A DNA stretch of 64,000 bases from Erythrobacter sp. YJ-T3-07. GTDB taxonomy: Bacteria; Pseudomonadota; Alphaproteobacteria; Sphingomonadales; Sphingomonadaceae. The stretch's first letter is position 1; every line of letters starts with the position of its first letter. The stretch covers positions 868,001 to 932,000 of the forward strand of contig NZ_JAEAGP010000001.1 in assembly GCF_015999305.1 (NCBI RefSeq), written 5' to 3'. A model generated the notes under the pieces. It was not told the origin of the DNA, made no database searches, and saw nothing but the letters and a program-made list of their open reading frames with translations. The position numbers were made by a program, and so were the translations under genes. Below, in pieces: positions 33,937-43,761 of the stretch.

Positions 33937-35097
33937 TCAACCAGCTTCCAGCAGCGCGTCGAAGTCCGCCGCCTTGACGATTTCGCCGACCAGGCCGGTA
34001 AGCCGCGGCTCCTTGCGCTGGGCGCGCAGGAAATCTTCGGCCGTCCGCTTGTCGACATAGAGGGCCGCGCAATAGGCGGCGAGGACGCCCAGATAGCCAT
34101 CGTTGAGGTCGCTTCCGGGACGGACCTGCCGCACTTGCCCATGAGCGCGGAGCGCGTCGCCGATGACCCGGCTCGGGAGAACGTCCATCGGCACAGACTT
34201 GAGGGCCTCGAACGAACGGCCGGTCTCCGACGCAACGACGCGCAACTGATTCCTGAACATCGCCAGCCGGCTGAGATCGGCCAGGACGCACTCGTCGCGG
34301 ATTTCGGCCTCGTCCACGCCTTGGTCCACCAACGTGGACTCCAGCAGCTCGCGCACCGTAGTGCCCGGCGGCGGCATCATTGCGACGACCCGCGCCACAA
34401 AATCATCGGCCATGAGGCGCGCCCGCGCGCTGTCGTTCCCCGTGCTCTGCAACGCCTGCTGCAAAGCCTTGGCGTGGATCCGGTCGAGCTGCGCGCCCAT
34501 CTCGGCCCGAGAATTGATCGCGCCTTTGGCCAGTTCTCCGATCGTGCGGCTGTCGTCGAACGTCCGCAGCGGTCCAAGCGCTGCGACCTGGTCGGTTTGG
34601 CCCTTTCGCGATCGCAGTATCGGCCGGACTGCCTCCCAGACCCAGGCTTCCTCGCCGATCGCCTGAGTGCCGGTGCCCGTCTTCAGCAGCAGCTCGCGCG
34701 CTCGGTCCCGAACCGAGATCAGATCGCGCAGCCCTTCGGAGGCTGCGGTCGCCTCCGCCGCCAGCACCTGCGCGATCGATCCGAGGCCGGCGTCATCCTT
34801 GGGCAGACGCAGGAAGGCGACCAACGGCAAGTCCTGAAGGAAGCGAACGCGCGCGCGCGCGGCCGCATCATCCTCGCCGCCGAGCAGTTCCTCCAGATGA
34901 TGCCATGAGAGAAGCGGTATACGGCCCTGGTCGATCAGCTGGCCATGCAGATCGCGGGCTCGCTGCCGCCGATCGGCGTTGCTTCCCGACGCCGCGTCCA
35001 ACCATTTCGCCCAATGTGAGCTGTCGGGCGCAATGATCTTCGGTGCGATGATGGTCAAAGACAGCTTCCGTGAAGACAAACGACAGTCGATTGCCAT
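33937..35097 (-). CDS. PIN-like nuclease domain protein
   Basis: The 386-aa protein starts with a strand IIAPDSSHWAKWL whose Asp fits the first acidic residue of PIN domains. LLSWHHLEELL supplies a Glu, and near the C-terminus SDLNDGYLGVLAAYCAALYVDKRTAEDF gives the DxxD and D pattern of the PIN active site. The large helical insert (residues 90-330) is unusual. An ATG at 35097 has no ribosome site; a TTG at 35058 with GGAAG 6 nt upstream may be the true start. It lies 83 bases upstream of the DUF4062 gene in the same direction and could be part of that unit. Confidence 0.6.
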   Translation of the reverse strand: MAIDCRLSSRKLSLTIIAPKIIAPDSSHWAKWLDAASGSNADRRQRARDLHGQLIDQGRIPLLSWHHLEELLGGEDDAAARARVRFLQDLPLVAFLRLPKDDAGLGSIAQVLAAEATAASEGLRDLISVRDRARELLLKTGTGTQAIGEEAWVWEAVRPILRSRKGQTDQVAALGPLRTFDDSRTIGELAKGAINSRAEMGAQLDRIHAKALQQALQSTGNDSARARLMADDFVARVVAMMPPPGTTVRELLESTLVDQGVDEAEIRDECVLADLSRLAMFRNQLRVVASETGRSFEALKSVPMDVLPSRVIGDALRAHGQVRQVRPGSDLNDGYLGVLAAYCAALYVDKRTAEDFLRAQRKEPRLTGLVGEIVKAADFDALLEAG

Positions 35098-35730
35098 AAC
35101 GGCTTGGCGTTGAGGTCGCGACCATATTGAGGTCGCACTCGAAGGCTCGATCGTTCTTTCGGCAACGTGGTATCCATGCGATCAATCGAGGTGTGGTCGA
35201 GGCGTTTACGGTGCGCAACCTTTGCGCTCATGGCATCCCGGTCTTCTAACGCAAGGCGGTGAACCGTATAACGGCAGCAGCGGGCCGCAGCATCGCCATT
35301 ATAGAGGGCGAGCCAATCCGGCTCCATAAAAAGAAGTTCGGGACCTACACCGCGACGTTGCGGGCTTTCGCGAGAACGCTGGCCGATGGGGTCACGAACC
35401 TCCCCAACATGAAGGCTGTGCCTTGAACGACCACGCAACGGCGCCCAGAGCGGTCAGCCACACGGCGTGTGCTCCTTGAGGCAATGGCGGCTTACCCGCC
35501 CGCGAAAAGCGGTCGGACAGCTTACGGCCCAGCTCCTGCCCGTCGTCAGAGCGGCCAGTTGCCAGAAGTTCGAGGGTCACGAGGTCACCGCCGGAAGCCG
35601 TCGGCGTTGCCATCCCGATGTTTAGTGTGATCGGCCTCTCATGTGCGATTGATGCTGAATAGATAAGCGCTGCATAGGATAGGACTATCCGCTCCGCGCG
35701 GATCGCCGTGCTTCACAACGTGGATCGAGT
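35098..35730. other. Long intergenic region with gene-like fragments
   Basis: No intact gene is supported. A 73-codon minus-strand frame at 35392-35613 has a plausible composition and one hydrophobic segment near its end (HAVWLTALGAVAWSF) but weak initiation. A short plus-strand frame ending at 35427 (IAIIEGEPIRLHKKKFGTYTATLRAF) also looks protein-like but starts on GTG without a clear site. These may be remnants at the junction of accessory and chromosomal DNA. Confidence 0.45.
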
Positions 35731-36489
35731 TCAAAAGGCGGCCGTCAGCGAGACGACTATGGCGGCGTCGACGATCTCGGTCGTCGCGCCCGCAGCGATG
35801 GCGTCGAAATCCGAGATGTCGGTGTCCACATAGGCGACGCGCGCGGTGAGCGCCTTCCCGCTCGCGCTCGCGCCCAGCGACCAGTCGGTATAGCCCTCGC
35901 CTGGCGTCAGCGTGGTCTTGCCCTCCGACCGGCCGACATGCGCGTCCAGCGCAAACGGAGTGCCCTCGATCGGCAGGGTTGCGTCGGCTGAGATATAAAG
36001 GTTGTCGTTGTCCCCGATTGCATCCTGCGCGGGAGCATAGGCGACGCCCAGCGTCAACGCGGCGGGACCTGCCTCGAGGCCGAGCTTGGCATAGGGTTCG
36101 AAGAACTCGAAATTGCCGCCGGTCGAACCTGGGTAGGCATAGTAAATTAGACCGCCATCTAGCGTGACGCCATCGGCGAGCGCGGTCTTGTAGCCGGCGT
36201 AAAGATCGAGCTCGAGATTGGAGCCGCCGAGCTCACCGAAGCCGTCGACCCTCGAAGCCCAAGTGCCGACATAGAGGCCGCTCTTGTGGGTGACGTTAAC
36301 CCAGCCCTGCGCTGCCACTTTGTCGTCCGACAGGTCGATCCCGCGAAATCGGTAGGAGGAGACCAGCGCCGTTACGCCCGACACCGTGACATTGCCGGCT
36401 GCGGTCTGGTCGGTGTCCAACTGCACTTCCTGGCCGAAGGCGGGCGTGGCGAGCGAGGCCGCAAGCGCGGCGAGGCAGATCATGCGCAT
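35731..36489 (-). CDS. TorF-family putative outer-membrane porin
   Basis: The 252-aa precursor has a signal peptide (MRMICLAALAASLATPAFGQ) and a beta-rich mature part (VTALVSSYRFRGIDLSDDK, GLYVGTWASRV, LELDLYAGYKTALADGV). The closing VSLTAAF has the terminal Phe of outer-membrane barrels. The SYRFRGI start and these repeats fit the TorF/Gcw_chp family of putative porins. I set the start at 36489, with AAGGA upstream; an ATG 12 codons earlier would give an unlikely leader. It is divergent from the kdp operon and could share regulation with it. Confidence 0.85.
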   Translation of the reverse strand: MRMICLAALAASLATPAFGQEVQLDTDQTAAGNVTVSGVTALVSSYRFRGIDLSDDKVAAQGWVNVTHKSGLYVGTWASRVDGFGELGGSNLELDLYAGYKTALADGVTLDGGLIYYAYPGSTGGNFEFFEPYAKLGLEAGPAALTLGVAYAPAQDAIGDNDNLYISADATLPIEGTPFALDAHVGRSEGKTTLTPGEGYTDWSLGASASGKALTARVAYVDTDISDFDAIAAGATTEIVDAAIVVSLTAAF

Positions 36490-36597
36490 CGGAAAAACGG
36501 TCCTTGATGAAAGGGCGGCGACCATCGCCGCGCCGTGCGCAAGGTCTCTCTTCTGACAGCGCGTTAAATCGCCATGCGGATCGCTGGGTGGTCAGTG

Positions 36598-36645
36598 AAA
36601 TCTGCGTGAAAGCCGAGCGAAGCGGGCATATTTTCACGCGGATTT
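36598..36645. promoter_or_regulatory. Inverted repeat in the kdp/porin divergent promoter region
   Basis: AAATCTGCGTGAAA (36598-36611) and TTTCACGCGGATTT (36632-36645) form a 14-bp inverted repeat with one mismatch and 20 bp between the arms. It is about 80 bases before kdpF and 110 before the porin gene. It is a plausible binding site for KdpE or another regulator; the identity of the binder is inferred. Confidence 0.5.
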
Positions 36646-36726
36646 AATGCGACCGCGCGCGATCACCCGGCGAATTTTCATGCGCGCGAGGTCCAGAGCG
36701 GCTGCCGAATAAGGGAGCTGTTTCGC

Positions 36727-36816
36727 ATGACATTCGATCTCATCCTCGTGGGGCTCGTGGCGCTCGGCCTGCTGGCTTATCTCACCGCAGTCCTCCTGCG
36801 GCCGGAGCGCTTCTGA
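36727..36816 (+). CDS. kdpF: KdpF, small membrane subunit
   Basis: A 29-aa peptide, [19 protein letters not shown] and onward, ends LLRPERF, the KdpF signature (single helix then RPE-F). It stabilises the KdpFABC potassium pump. GGGAG lies upstream with suitable spacing, and the stop overlaps the kdpB start (TGATG). Confidence 0.9.
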   Translation: MTFDLILVGLVALGLLAYLTAVLLRPERF

Positions 36817-38840
36817 TGGAGCGCGCTAGCTCTGCCCAAACCGGGCTGTTCCAGCGCGAGCTGGTCGTCCCCGCGATCCGCGACTCCTTCGTGAAGCTCG
36901 ATCCGCGCACGCTGGTGCGCAACCCGGTAATGTTCGTCACCGCGATCGTCGCCGCAACTGCGACGGTAATCCTGCTGCGCGGGATCGCGACCGGGGCCGA
37001 GGATATCGGCTTTCAGGCCCAGCTGGTCTTCTGGCTGTGGCTGACCGTGCTGTTCGGCAATTTCGCCGAGGCGCTCGCCGAGGGACGCGGCAAGGCGCAG
37101 GCCAAGGCACTGCGCGACACCAAGGAGAGCCTTGTTGCGCTCAGAATTGGCAAGACCGGCGATACCGAAAGGATCCCCGCAACGCAGCTGCGCTACGGCG
37201 ACATCGTGGTGGTCTGCGAAGGTCAGCAGATCCCTGCCGATGGCGAAGTCGTCGCCGGGGTCGCTTCGGTCAACGAAGCGGCGATCACCGGCGAAAGCGC
37301 GCCGGTGATCCGCGAGGCGGGCGGCGACCGTTCAGCTGTGACCGCAGGCACAACCGTGATCTCTGATGAAATCCGGGTGAAGGTGACCGCGGAGCCGGGC
37401 AGCGGCTTCCTCGACCGGATGATCGCCCTGGTCGAAGGTGCGAGCCGCCAGAAAACGCCGAACGAGATCGCGCTCACGATCCTGCTGACGGGCCTCACCT
37501 TGATCTTCCTCGTCGCGGTCGGCACGCTGCCTGCCTTTGCGGAGTTTGCCGGGGGCGCGATTGCCGTGCCGGTGCTGATAGCACTGTTCGTGGCGCTGAT
37601 CCCGACGACCATTTCGGCACTTCTCTCAGCCATTGGCATAGCCGGGATGGACCGGCTCATCCGCTTCAACGTGCTCGCCAAGTCTGGCCGCGCGGTTGAG
37701 GCGGCGGGCGATGTCGGCACACTGCTGCTCGACAAGACGGGGACGATCACGATCGGCGACCGGCAGGCGAGCGAGTTCGTGACCCTGCCCGGTATCGCCG
37801 AGACCGACCTGATCGAGGCGGCGCGTCTTTCCAGCCTCGCCGACACGACACCCGAGGGTCGCTCGATCGTTGCGCTGGCGGGGGGCGAGGGCTCGCTGCC
37901 GGGCGATGCCGAACCGGTCGCCTTCACCGCGCAAACCCGCGTCAGCGGGGTCGACCTGCCCGGCCGGACGATCCGCAAGGGTGCGGTCGATGCGGTTCTC
38001 AAGCTGGGCGAATATCCCGAAGACACCGTGCTGGCGCTGAAGAAGATCACCGATCGGATCGCGCAAGCGGGCGGCACTCCGCTGGCGGTGGTCGAGAACG
38101 GCCGTCTGCTCGGTGCCATCCATCTCAAGGACATCATCAAGGCGGGTATTCGCGAGCGCTTCGTCGAACTGCGCCGGATGGGGATTCGCACGGTGATGAT
38201 CACCGGCGACAACCCGCTGACCGCCGCCGCTATCGCCGCCGAGGCGGGAGTCGACGATTTCCTCGCCGGGGCGACGCCCGAGGACAAGCTCGCCTACATC
38301 CGCAAGGAGCAGGCCGAGGGCAAGCTGGTCGCTATGTGCGGCGACGGGACGAACGACGCCCCCGCGCTCGCGCAGTCCGATGTCGGTGTGGCGATGAACA
38401 CCGGCACGCAGGCCGCGCGCGAGGCGGGGAACATGGTCGATCTCGACAGCGACCCGACCAAGCTGATCGAGGTGGTCGGCATCGGCAAGCAGCTGCTGAT
38501 GACGCGCGGCAGCCTCACCACCTTCTCGATCGCCAACGATGTTGCGAAGTATTTCGCGATCCTCCCGGCGATCTTCGTGGTGCTCTACCCCGCGCTGGCT
38601 GCGCTCAACGTGATGGGGCTGGCCAGCCCGCAGAGCGCGATCCTCTCCGCGATCATCTTCAACGCGATCATCATCCCGCTGCTGGTGCCGCTGGCGCTCA
38701 AGGGTGTCGCCTATCGCCCGATGCCTGCCGCCAGCCAGCTGCTTCGCAATCTCGCCATCTACGGCGTGGGCGGCGTGATCGCCCCGTTCGTCGGCATCAA
38801 GCTTATCGATCTCGCCGTCGCCGGCCTCGGCCTCGCGTAA
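36816..38840 (+). CDS. kdpB: KdpB, ATPase subunit of the potassium pump
   Basis: KdpB is the P-type ATPase that drives high-affinity potassium uptake through KdpA. The 674-aa protein has the TGESAPV actuator loop, the phosphorylation site DKTGTIT, the nucleotide-domain [10 protein letters not shown] and the hinge [19 protein letters not shown], with the expected membrane helices. It starts at 36816, overlapping the kdpF stop. In the usual operon kdpA comes first; here kdpB precedes kdpA, with 21 bases between them. Confidence 0.97.
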   Translation: MERASSAQTGLFQRELVVPAIRDSFVKLDPRTLVRNPVMFVTAIVAATATVILLRGIATGAEDIGFQAQLVFWLWLTVLFGNFAEALAEGRGKAQAKALRDTKESLVALRIGKTGDTERIPATQLRYGDIVVVCEGQQIPADGEVVAGVASVNEAAITGESAPVIREAGGDRSAVTAGTTVISDEIRVKVTAEPGSGFLDRMIALVEGASRQKTPNEIALTILLTGLTLIFLVAVGTLPAFAEFAGGAIAVPVLIALFVALIPTTISALLSAIGIAGMDRLIRFNVLAKSGRAVEAAGDVGTLLLDKTGTITIGDRQASEFVTLPGIAETDLIEAARLSSLADTTPEGRSIVALAGGEGSLPGDAEPVAFTAQTRVSGVDLPGRTIRKGAVDAVLKLGEYPEDTVLALKKITDRIAQAGGTPLAVVENGRLLGAIHLKDIIKAGIRERFVELRRMGIRTVMITGDNPLTAAAIAAEAGVDDFLAGATPEDKLAYIRKEQAEGKLVAMCGDGTNDAPALAQSDVGVAMNTGTQAAREAGNMVDLDSDPTKLIEVVGIGKQLLMTRGSLTTFSIANDVAKYFAILPAIFVVLYPALAALNVMGLASPQSAILSAIIFNAIIIPLLVPLALKGVAYRPMPAASQLLRNLAIYGVGGVIAPFVGIKLIDLAVAGLGLA

Positions 38841-38861
38841 GCCCGCGAAAGGACATTCTTC

Positions 38862-40520
38862 ATGCTTTCCGCAATTCTCGCCATCATCCTGATCGTCGGC
38901 GGCACTGCGCTGCTGGCGTGGCCGCTCGGCAAATATATGGCCGGGCTCTTCTCGGGCCGTTTCGCACGCGCCGACGGGCTGTTCGCCCGCACGGTCGGCG
39001 GGCCCCCCGAACAGGACTGGAAGCAGTATTCGCTCGCCCTGATCGCGTTCAACATCGTGATGTTCGGCTTCGTCTTCACGCTGCTGGCGACGCAGCACCT
39101 GCTGCCGTTCAACCCCGACGGCCAGGGCTCGGCCTCGCTGGACCTCGTGTTCAACACCGCGGCCAGCTTCACCACCAACACCAACCTGCAGCACTATTCG
39201 GGCGAGAGCACCTGGAGCTACCTCGCCCAGTTGGGCGGGTTGATGTGGCTGCAGTTCGTTTCGGCGGCGACCGGTATCGCTGCGCTGGCTGCACTGGCGC
39301 GGGGCATCGGTGGCAAGCCCACCATGGGTAACTTCTTCGTCGACGTGCAGCGCGCCTCGTTCTGCGTGCTGCTGCCGCTGGCGATCATCGTCGCGGCGGT
39401 GATCGCGTTGAACGGCGTGCCGATGACACAGCAAGGCGCGGCGCAGGTCACCACGCTCGAAGGCGTGGCGCAGACCATCGCGCGCGGGCCGGCCGCTGCC
39501 TTCGTGGCGATCAAGCAATTGGGCACCAACGGAGGCGGGTTCTTCGGCCCTAACTCGACACACCCGCTGGAAAACCCCACCTTCTGGTCGAACGCGTTCG
39601 AGATGGTTGCGATCATCCTTATCCCGATGGCGTGCGTGTGGATGTTTGGCCGGATCATCGGCAGGCCCAAACATGCCATGGTCATGTTCGGCGTGATGGC
39701 GGCACTGCTGCTGATCAAGATCGTCGCGTCGGTCGGTTTCGAGACCGCGCCAACCCAGGCCTTCGTGGACCTTCCCGTGGCGCAGGACGTCGGCAACCTC
39801 GAAGGTAAGGAATTGCGCCTAGGCGCTACCGCCGGCCCGCTATGGGCAGTGCTGACCACCTCGACCAGCAATGGTTCGGTCGGTGCGATGCACGACAGCC
39901 TCAACCCGCTGACCGGCCTCGTCCCGATGGCGGGCATGTGGCTCAACGAAACCTTCGGCGGCGTCGGCGTCGGCATGATCAACATGTTCCTCTACATCGT
40001 GGTTGCGGTGTTCGTCGCAGGCATGATGGTGGGCCGAACGCCGGAGTATCTCGGCCATCGGATCGAGGGGCGCGAGATGCGGTTCGCGGTGCTGGCGCTG
40101 ATCAGCCACCCGGTGCTGGTCCTCGGCGGCACGGCGCTGTTCGCGGCGACTGCCTGGGGGCAGGACACGCTCAACAACGTCGGCGCGCACGGCTTCTCCG
40201 AAATTCTCTACGAATTCAGCTCGGCCGCCGCGAACAACGGTTCCGGGTTCGAGGGGCTGGGCGACAACACCGTGCCGTGGAACATCGCCACCGGGCTCGT
40301 GATGCTGATCGGCCGCTATCTGCCGATCATCGTCCCGCTCGCCATCGTCGGCTCGCTGATGGCCAAGCGCCGCAGTGCGGAAAGCGCAGGCACGCTCAGC
40401 GTGGAGAGCAGTACCTTCGGCGTGATGCTGTTCATCACCATCCTGATCTTCGGCGCGCTGACCTTCTTCCCCGCGGCGGCGCTCGGCCCCATCGCCGAAC
40501 ACCTCACCTTCATGCGCTGA
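38862..40520 (+). CDS. kdpA: KdpA, potassium-channel subunit
   Basis: KdpA carries potassium through a KcsA-like pore made of four related repeats. The 552-aa protein shows all four filter regions: TNTNLQHYSGE, GTNGGGFFGPNSTHP, TSTSNGSVGAMHDS and NNGSGFEGLGDN, with ten or so hydrophobic helices. Length is normal. It follows kdpB, the reverse of the standard order. Confidence 0.97.
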   Translation: MLSAILAIILIVGGTALLAWPLGKYMAGLFSGRFARADGLFARTVGGPPEQDWKQYSLALIAFNIVMFGFVFTLLATQHLLPFNPDGQGSASLDLVFNTAASFTTNTNLQHYSGESTWSYLAQLGGLMWLQFVSAATGIAALAALARGIGGKPTMGNFFVDVQRASFCVLLPLAIIVAAVIALNGVPMTQQGAAQVTTLEGVAQTIARGPAAAFVAIKQLGTNGGGFFGPNSTHPLENPTFWSNAFEMVAIILIPMACVWMFGRIIGRPKHAMVMFGVMAALLLIKIVASVGFETAPTQAFVDLPVAQDVGNLEGKELRLGATAGPLWAVLTTSTSNGSVGAMHDSLNPLTGLVPMAGMWLNETFGGVGVGMINMFLYIVVAVFVAGMMVGRTPEYLGHRIEGREMRFAVLALISHPVLVLGGTALFAATAWGQDTLNNVGAHGFSEILYEFSSAAANNGSGFEGLGDNTVPWNIATGLVMLIGRYLPIIVPLAIVGSLMAKRRSAESAGTLSVESSTFGVMLFITILIFGALTFFPAAALGPIAEHLTFMR

Positions 40521-40548
40521 CCGCAGCGGTCAACAAGGATACAAAACC

Positions 40549-41103
40549 ATGAACTATGTCCTTCCCTCGCTCCGCCTGTGGCTGGTGACGATCCTCGTCT
40601 GCGTTATCGGCTACGCGGGCCTGATTCTCGCCTTCGCCCAGACGATTGCCCCCTACCAGGCCAACGGTTCGATCGTCGAAGTGGACGGCCAGGCGGTGGG
40701 CAGCGAACTGATTGCGCAGGACTTCAGCAGCCCGCGCTATTTCTGGCCGCGCCCCTCGGCCGCCGCTTACGACGGCCTGGGCGCGGCAGGGAGCAACCTG
40801 TCGCCCACCAGCGCGGACCTCGCCGCTCGCGCCGTAGAGACGGTCGCCCGCTACGGCGCCACGGCCGAGAACCCGGTTCCGGCGGATCTGGTGGCGGCAT
40901 CGGGCGGCGGGCTCGACCCGCACATCTCGCTCGATGGCGCTCTCTATCAGGCGGACCGGGTCGCCGCTGCGCGCGGGCTCGATCCGGCTCGGGTGCGCGA
41001 CCTGATCGAGCAGGAGGCCGCCGCTCCGGGTGCCATCTTCGCACCCGAGCGTATCGTGAACGTGTTGCAACTCAATCTGGCGCTCGACCGGCTGGAAGAA
41101 TAG
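40549..41103 (+). CDS. kdpC: KdpC subunit
   Basis: KdpC is a single-span subunit that assembles with KdpB and raises its affinity for nucleotide. The 184-aa protein has an N-terminal membrane helix (LWLVTILVCVIGYAGLILAF) and the conserved blocks FWPRPSAAAYDGLGAAGSNLSPTS and GLDPHISLDGALYQADRVAAARG. The C-terminal NVLQLNLALD closes the family. It is 28 bases after kdpA. Confidence 0.96.
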   Translation: MNYVLPSLRLWLVTILVCVIGYAGLILAFAQTIAPYQANGSIVEVDGQAVGSELIAQDFSSPRYFWPRPSAAAYDGLGAAGSNLSPTSADLAARAVETVARYGATAENPVPADLVAASGGGLDPHISLDGALYQADRVAAARGLDPARVRDLIEQEAAAPGAIFAPERIVNVLQLNLALDRLEE

Positions 41104-41115
41104 GCGAGGCGAACG

Positions 41116-43761
41116 ATGGCCGACCAGCAGCCCAGCAACGATGCCGAACGTTTCATGCGGCTGGTCCGCGCCGAGGAACGCGGTCGCCTGACGGTCTATC
41201 TCGGTGCGGCACCCGGCGTCGGCAAGACCTACCGCATGCTGCAGGACGCGGCACGGCGGCAGGCCGAGGGCGTCGACGTGGTCGTGGGTGTCGCCGAAAC
41301 CCATGGCCGCAGCGAGACCGCGCTCTTGCTCGAACCGCTGGAGGTGATGCCGCGCCGACATTACGACCACGAGGGCCATCGGCTGGAGGAGTTCGACATC
41401 GATGCCGCGCTGGAGCGGCGGCCGCAGCTCATCCTTGTCGACGAACTTGCGCACACCAACGCGCCCGGTTGCCGTCATCCCAAGCGCTGGCAGGATGTCG
41501 CCGAACTGCTCGTTTCGGGCATCGACGTCGCCACCACCATCAATATCCAGCATCTCGAGAGCCTCAACGATATCGTGGCCGGTGTGACACACGTCCGCGT
41601 CCGCGAGACGGTGCCCGACAACATCCTTGAGAATGCAGAGATCATCGCGGTCGACCTGCCGCCCGAGGCGCTGATCGAACGACTCGAGGCGGGCAAAATT
41701 TACCTACCGGAGACCGCCGGTCGCGCGCTGTCCAACTTCTTCACCCCCACCAAGCTCGCCGCCTTGCGCGAGCTTGCGCTGCGCTATGCCGCGAGCAATG
41801 TCGACCGACGGTTGAGCGACCAGCTCGAACTCAGCGGCGAAGGGGGCGGTTTCGTTTCCGGCGACCGGCTGATGGTCGCGGTAAGCCCCGGTAAGGGCGG
41901 AGCTCGCGTGGTGCGCGAGGCCAAGCGCCTTGCCGACATGCTGCATGCGTCTTGGACTGCGGTGGTGATCGAAAGTGGCAGCGCGCGCGCGGTCTACGGC
42001 GCGCAGCGCGAGCAACTGGCGGACAATCTCGCGCTCGCATCGTCGCTCGGCGCGTCGCTGATGACGGTCGCGGCCACCGATGTTGGCCAAGCGCTGGTCG
42101 ATCAGGCACGCGAATTGCGTGCGAGCCAAATTGTGATTGGCAAGAGCCGCCGGAGCCGCTGGTTCGAGTGGCGGCACGGCTCGATCGCGCAGGAAGTCAT
42201 CCGTAAAGCCAAAGGCGTTTCGGTCCACGTCGTTCCCGTCGACGAAGCGGACGAAAAGCCGCAGCGAGCCGCCGATCCGCATCCTTATCGCGATCCCATG
42301 CTGGCGCTGGTCCTCGTGGGCGCGAGCGTCGGACTGATCGAGCTGGCCCTGCCGTGGATCTCGCCGAGCGCGGTTGACCTGCTGTTGCTGCTGCCGGTGA
42401 TATTCGCCGCCACGCTACTGCGTATGGGCGGGGCGATCTGGTCGGCGGTCTGGGCGGCGCTGGCGTTCAACTTCTTCTTCACCGAGCCCTATCACACGCT
42501 TACGATATACAGCCCCGCCGACGTCATCACTTTCGCCGTGCTGGCGCTGGTGGCGAGCGTTGTGGGCGCGCTGGCCGGACGAGTGCGCCGCCAGGCGCAG
42601 ACTAGCGCGGGGGTTGCCCGGCTCAACGCCTCGCTGGCGCGCTTCGCCGGGCTGATGGGCGGGCTCTCCGACCGGGACGAGACTGCGCGCGTCGCGTGCG
42701 GCGAGATCGGCGGCCTGCTCGATGTGGAGGCGATCATCGTTTCGATCGAGGATGACCGGCTGGTGGTGCGCGGGAACGAGCACTACCGCGAACTCGATAT
42801 GGTCGATCAGGCTGCGGCGAAGTGGACGCTTGAAAACGGCGAGCCTGCCGGGCGAGACACCGGCACCCTGAACGCAGCCGACTGGCAATTCCACCCGTTG
42901 AGGACTGCGCTCGGCATGATGGGTGTGCTGGGCATCGCGCGACCGTCTCAGCAGCGCGTGATCCGCCCCGACGACGCGACGCTGCTCGCCTCGCTGGTCG
43001 ATCAGACCGCCTTGGCGCACGAGCGGCTCGTGCTGGAGGCGCGCGCGCGCGAGGTCGATGCCCTGCAGCAGCGTGACCAGCTTCGCGGAGCTCTGCTCGG
43101 TAGCATCGCCCACGATCTGCGCACGCCGCTTACCGCAGTGATCGCCGCTACCGAGGCAATCCCATCCGAGGGATCTTTTGCCAGCGAAGTGCTCATCGCG
43201 CGCGAGGAATCGCGTCGGTTGCAACGCTTTCTGAACGATCTGCTGGAAGCTTCGCGGATCGAGCATGGCGCTATCCAGCCCAAGCTGGAAAGCGTCGATC
43301 TGACCGACATCATCGCCGCGGTCCTGCGCGATTTGCGGCAAACCGGCCCCGATACGCGGGTCGAGACCGCGATCGATGCCGATTGCCCGCTGGTGCGCAC
43401 CGATGCCCTGCTTGTCCGACATGTGCTGATCAACCTGATCGACAACGCGCTCAAATTCTCGCCGCAGTCGAGCAAAATTCTGGTCGAGCTCGATTGCAGA
43501 AACGATGACGTGGCGCTGCGAGTGCTCGACCGGGGGCCGGGCCTCCCGCCCGACGCTGCCGCGCTGTTCGACCGGTTCGAGCGGCTCGAAGGAACCGATC
43601 GCGTGGGCGGTTCGGGCCTTGGCCTTTGGATTGCGAAGAACTTCGTCGAGGCGGTGGGGGGCTCCATCACGGCCCAGAATCGCGAAGGCGGCGGCGCAGT
43701 GTTCGCGATCGCGCTGCCATCCGCTACGCTCGTGTCCGAGGAGACCGCTGACGATGCGTAG
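41116..43761 (+). CDS. kdpD: KdpD, osmosensitive potassium-sensor histidine kinase
   Basis: KdpD senses low potassium and osmotic stress and phosphorylates KdpE. In the 881-aa protein the N-terminal KdpD domain has Walker A GAAPGVGKTYRML and the DELAHTNAPG motif. A universal-stress domain (about 240-365) follows, then four membrane helices (about 395-490), a GAF-like region, the HisKA box SIAHDLRTPLTAV with His near 665, and the HATPase motifs NLIDNALKFS, DRGPGLP and GSGLGLWIAK. It overlaps kdpE by 8 nt. Confidence 0.96.
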   Translation: MADQQPSNDAERFMRLVRAEERGRLTVYLGAAPGVGKTYRMLQDAARRQAEGVDVVVGVAETHGRSETALLLEPLEVMPRRHYDHEGHRLEEFDIDAALERRPQLILVDELAHTNAPGCRHPKRWQDVAELLVSGIDVATTINIQHLESLNDIVAGVTHVRVRETVPDNILENAEIIAVDLPPEALIERLEAGKIYLPETAGRALSNFFTPTKLAALRELALRYAASNVDRRLSDQLELSGEGGGFVSGDRLMVAVSPGKGGARVVREAKRLADMLHASWTAVVIESGSARAVYGAQREQLADNLALASSLGASLMTVAATDVGQALVDQARELRASQIVIGKSRRSRWFEWRHGSIAQEVIRKAKGVSVHVVPVDEADEKPQRAADPHPYRDPMLALVLVGASVGLIELALPWISPSAVDLLLLLPVIFAATLLRMGGAIWSAVWAALAFNFFFTEPYHTLTIYSPADVITFAVLALVASVVGALAGRVRRQAQTSAGVARLNASLARFAGLMGGLSDRDETARVACGEIGGLLDVEAIIVSIEDDRLVVRGNEHYRELDMVDQAAAKWTLENGEPAGRDTGTLNAADWQFHPLRTALGMMGVLGIARPSQQRVIRPDDATLLASLVDQTALAHERLVLEARAREVDALQQRDQLRGALLGSIAHDLRTPLTAVIAATEAIPSEGSFASEVLIAREESRRLQRFLNDLLEASRIEHGAIQPKLESVDLTDIIAAVLRDLRQTGPDTRVETAIDADCPLVRTDALLVRHVLINLIDNALKFSPQSSKILVELDCRNDDVALRVLDRGPGLPPDAAALFDRFERLEGTDRVGGSGLGLWIAKNFVEAVGGSITAQNREGGGAVFAIALPSATLVSEETADDA

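Noticed and set aside
35055..35438. 127-codon minus-strand frame upstream of the PIN-like gene
   Set aside because: It overlaps the start of the PIN-like gene in another frame and has no recognisable features or ribosome site.
37626..39674. 682-codon frame antisense to kdpB and kdpA
   Set aside because: It is a shadow of GC-rich coding sequence on the opposite strand; kdpB and kdpA have all their motifs.
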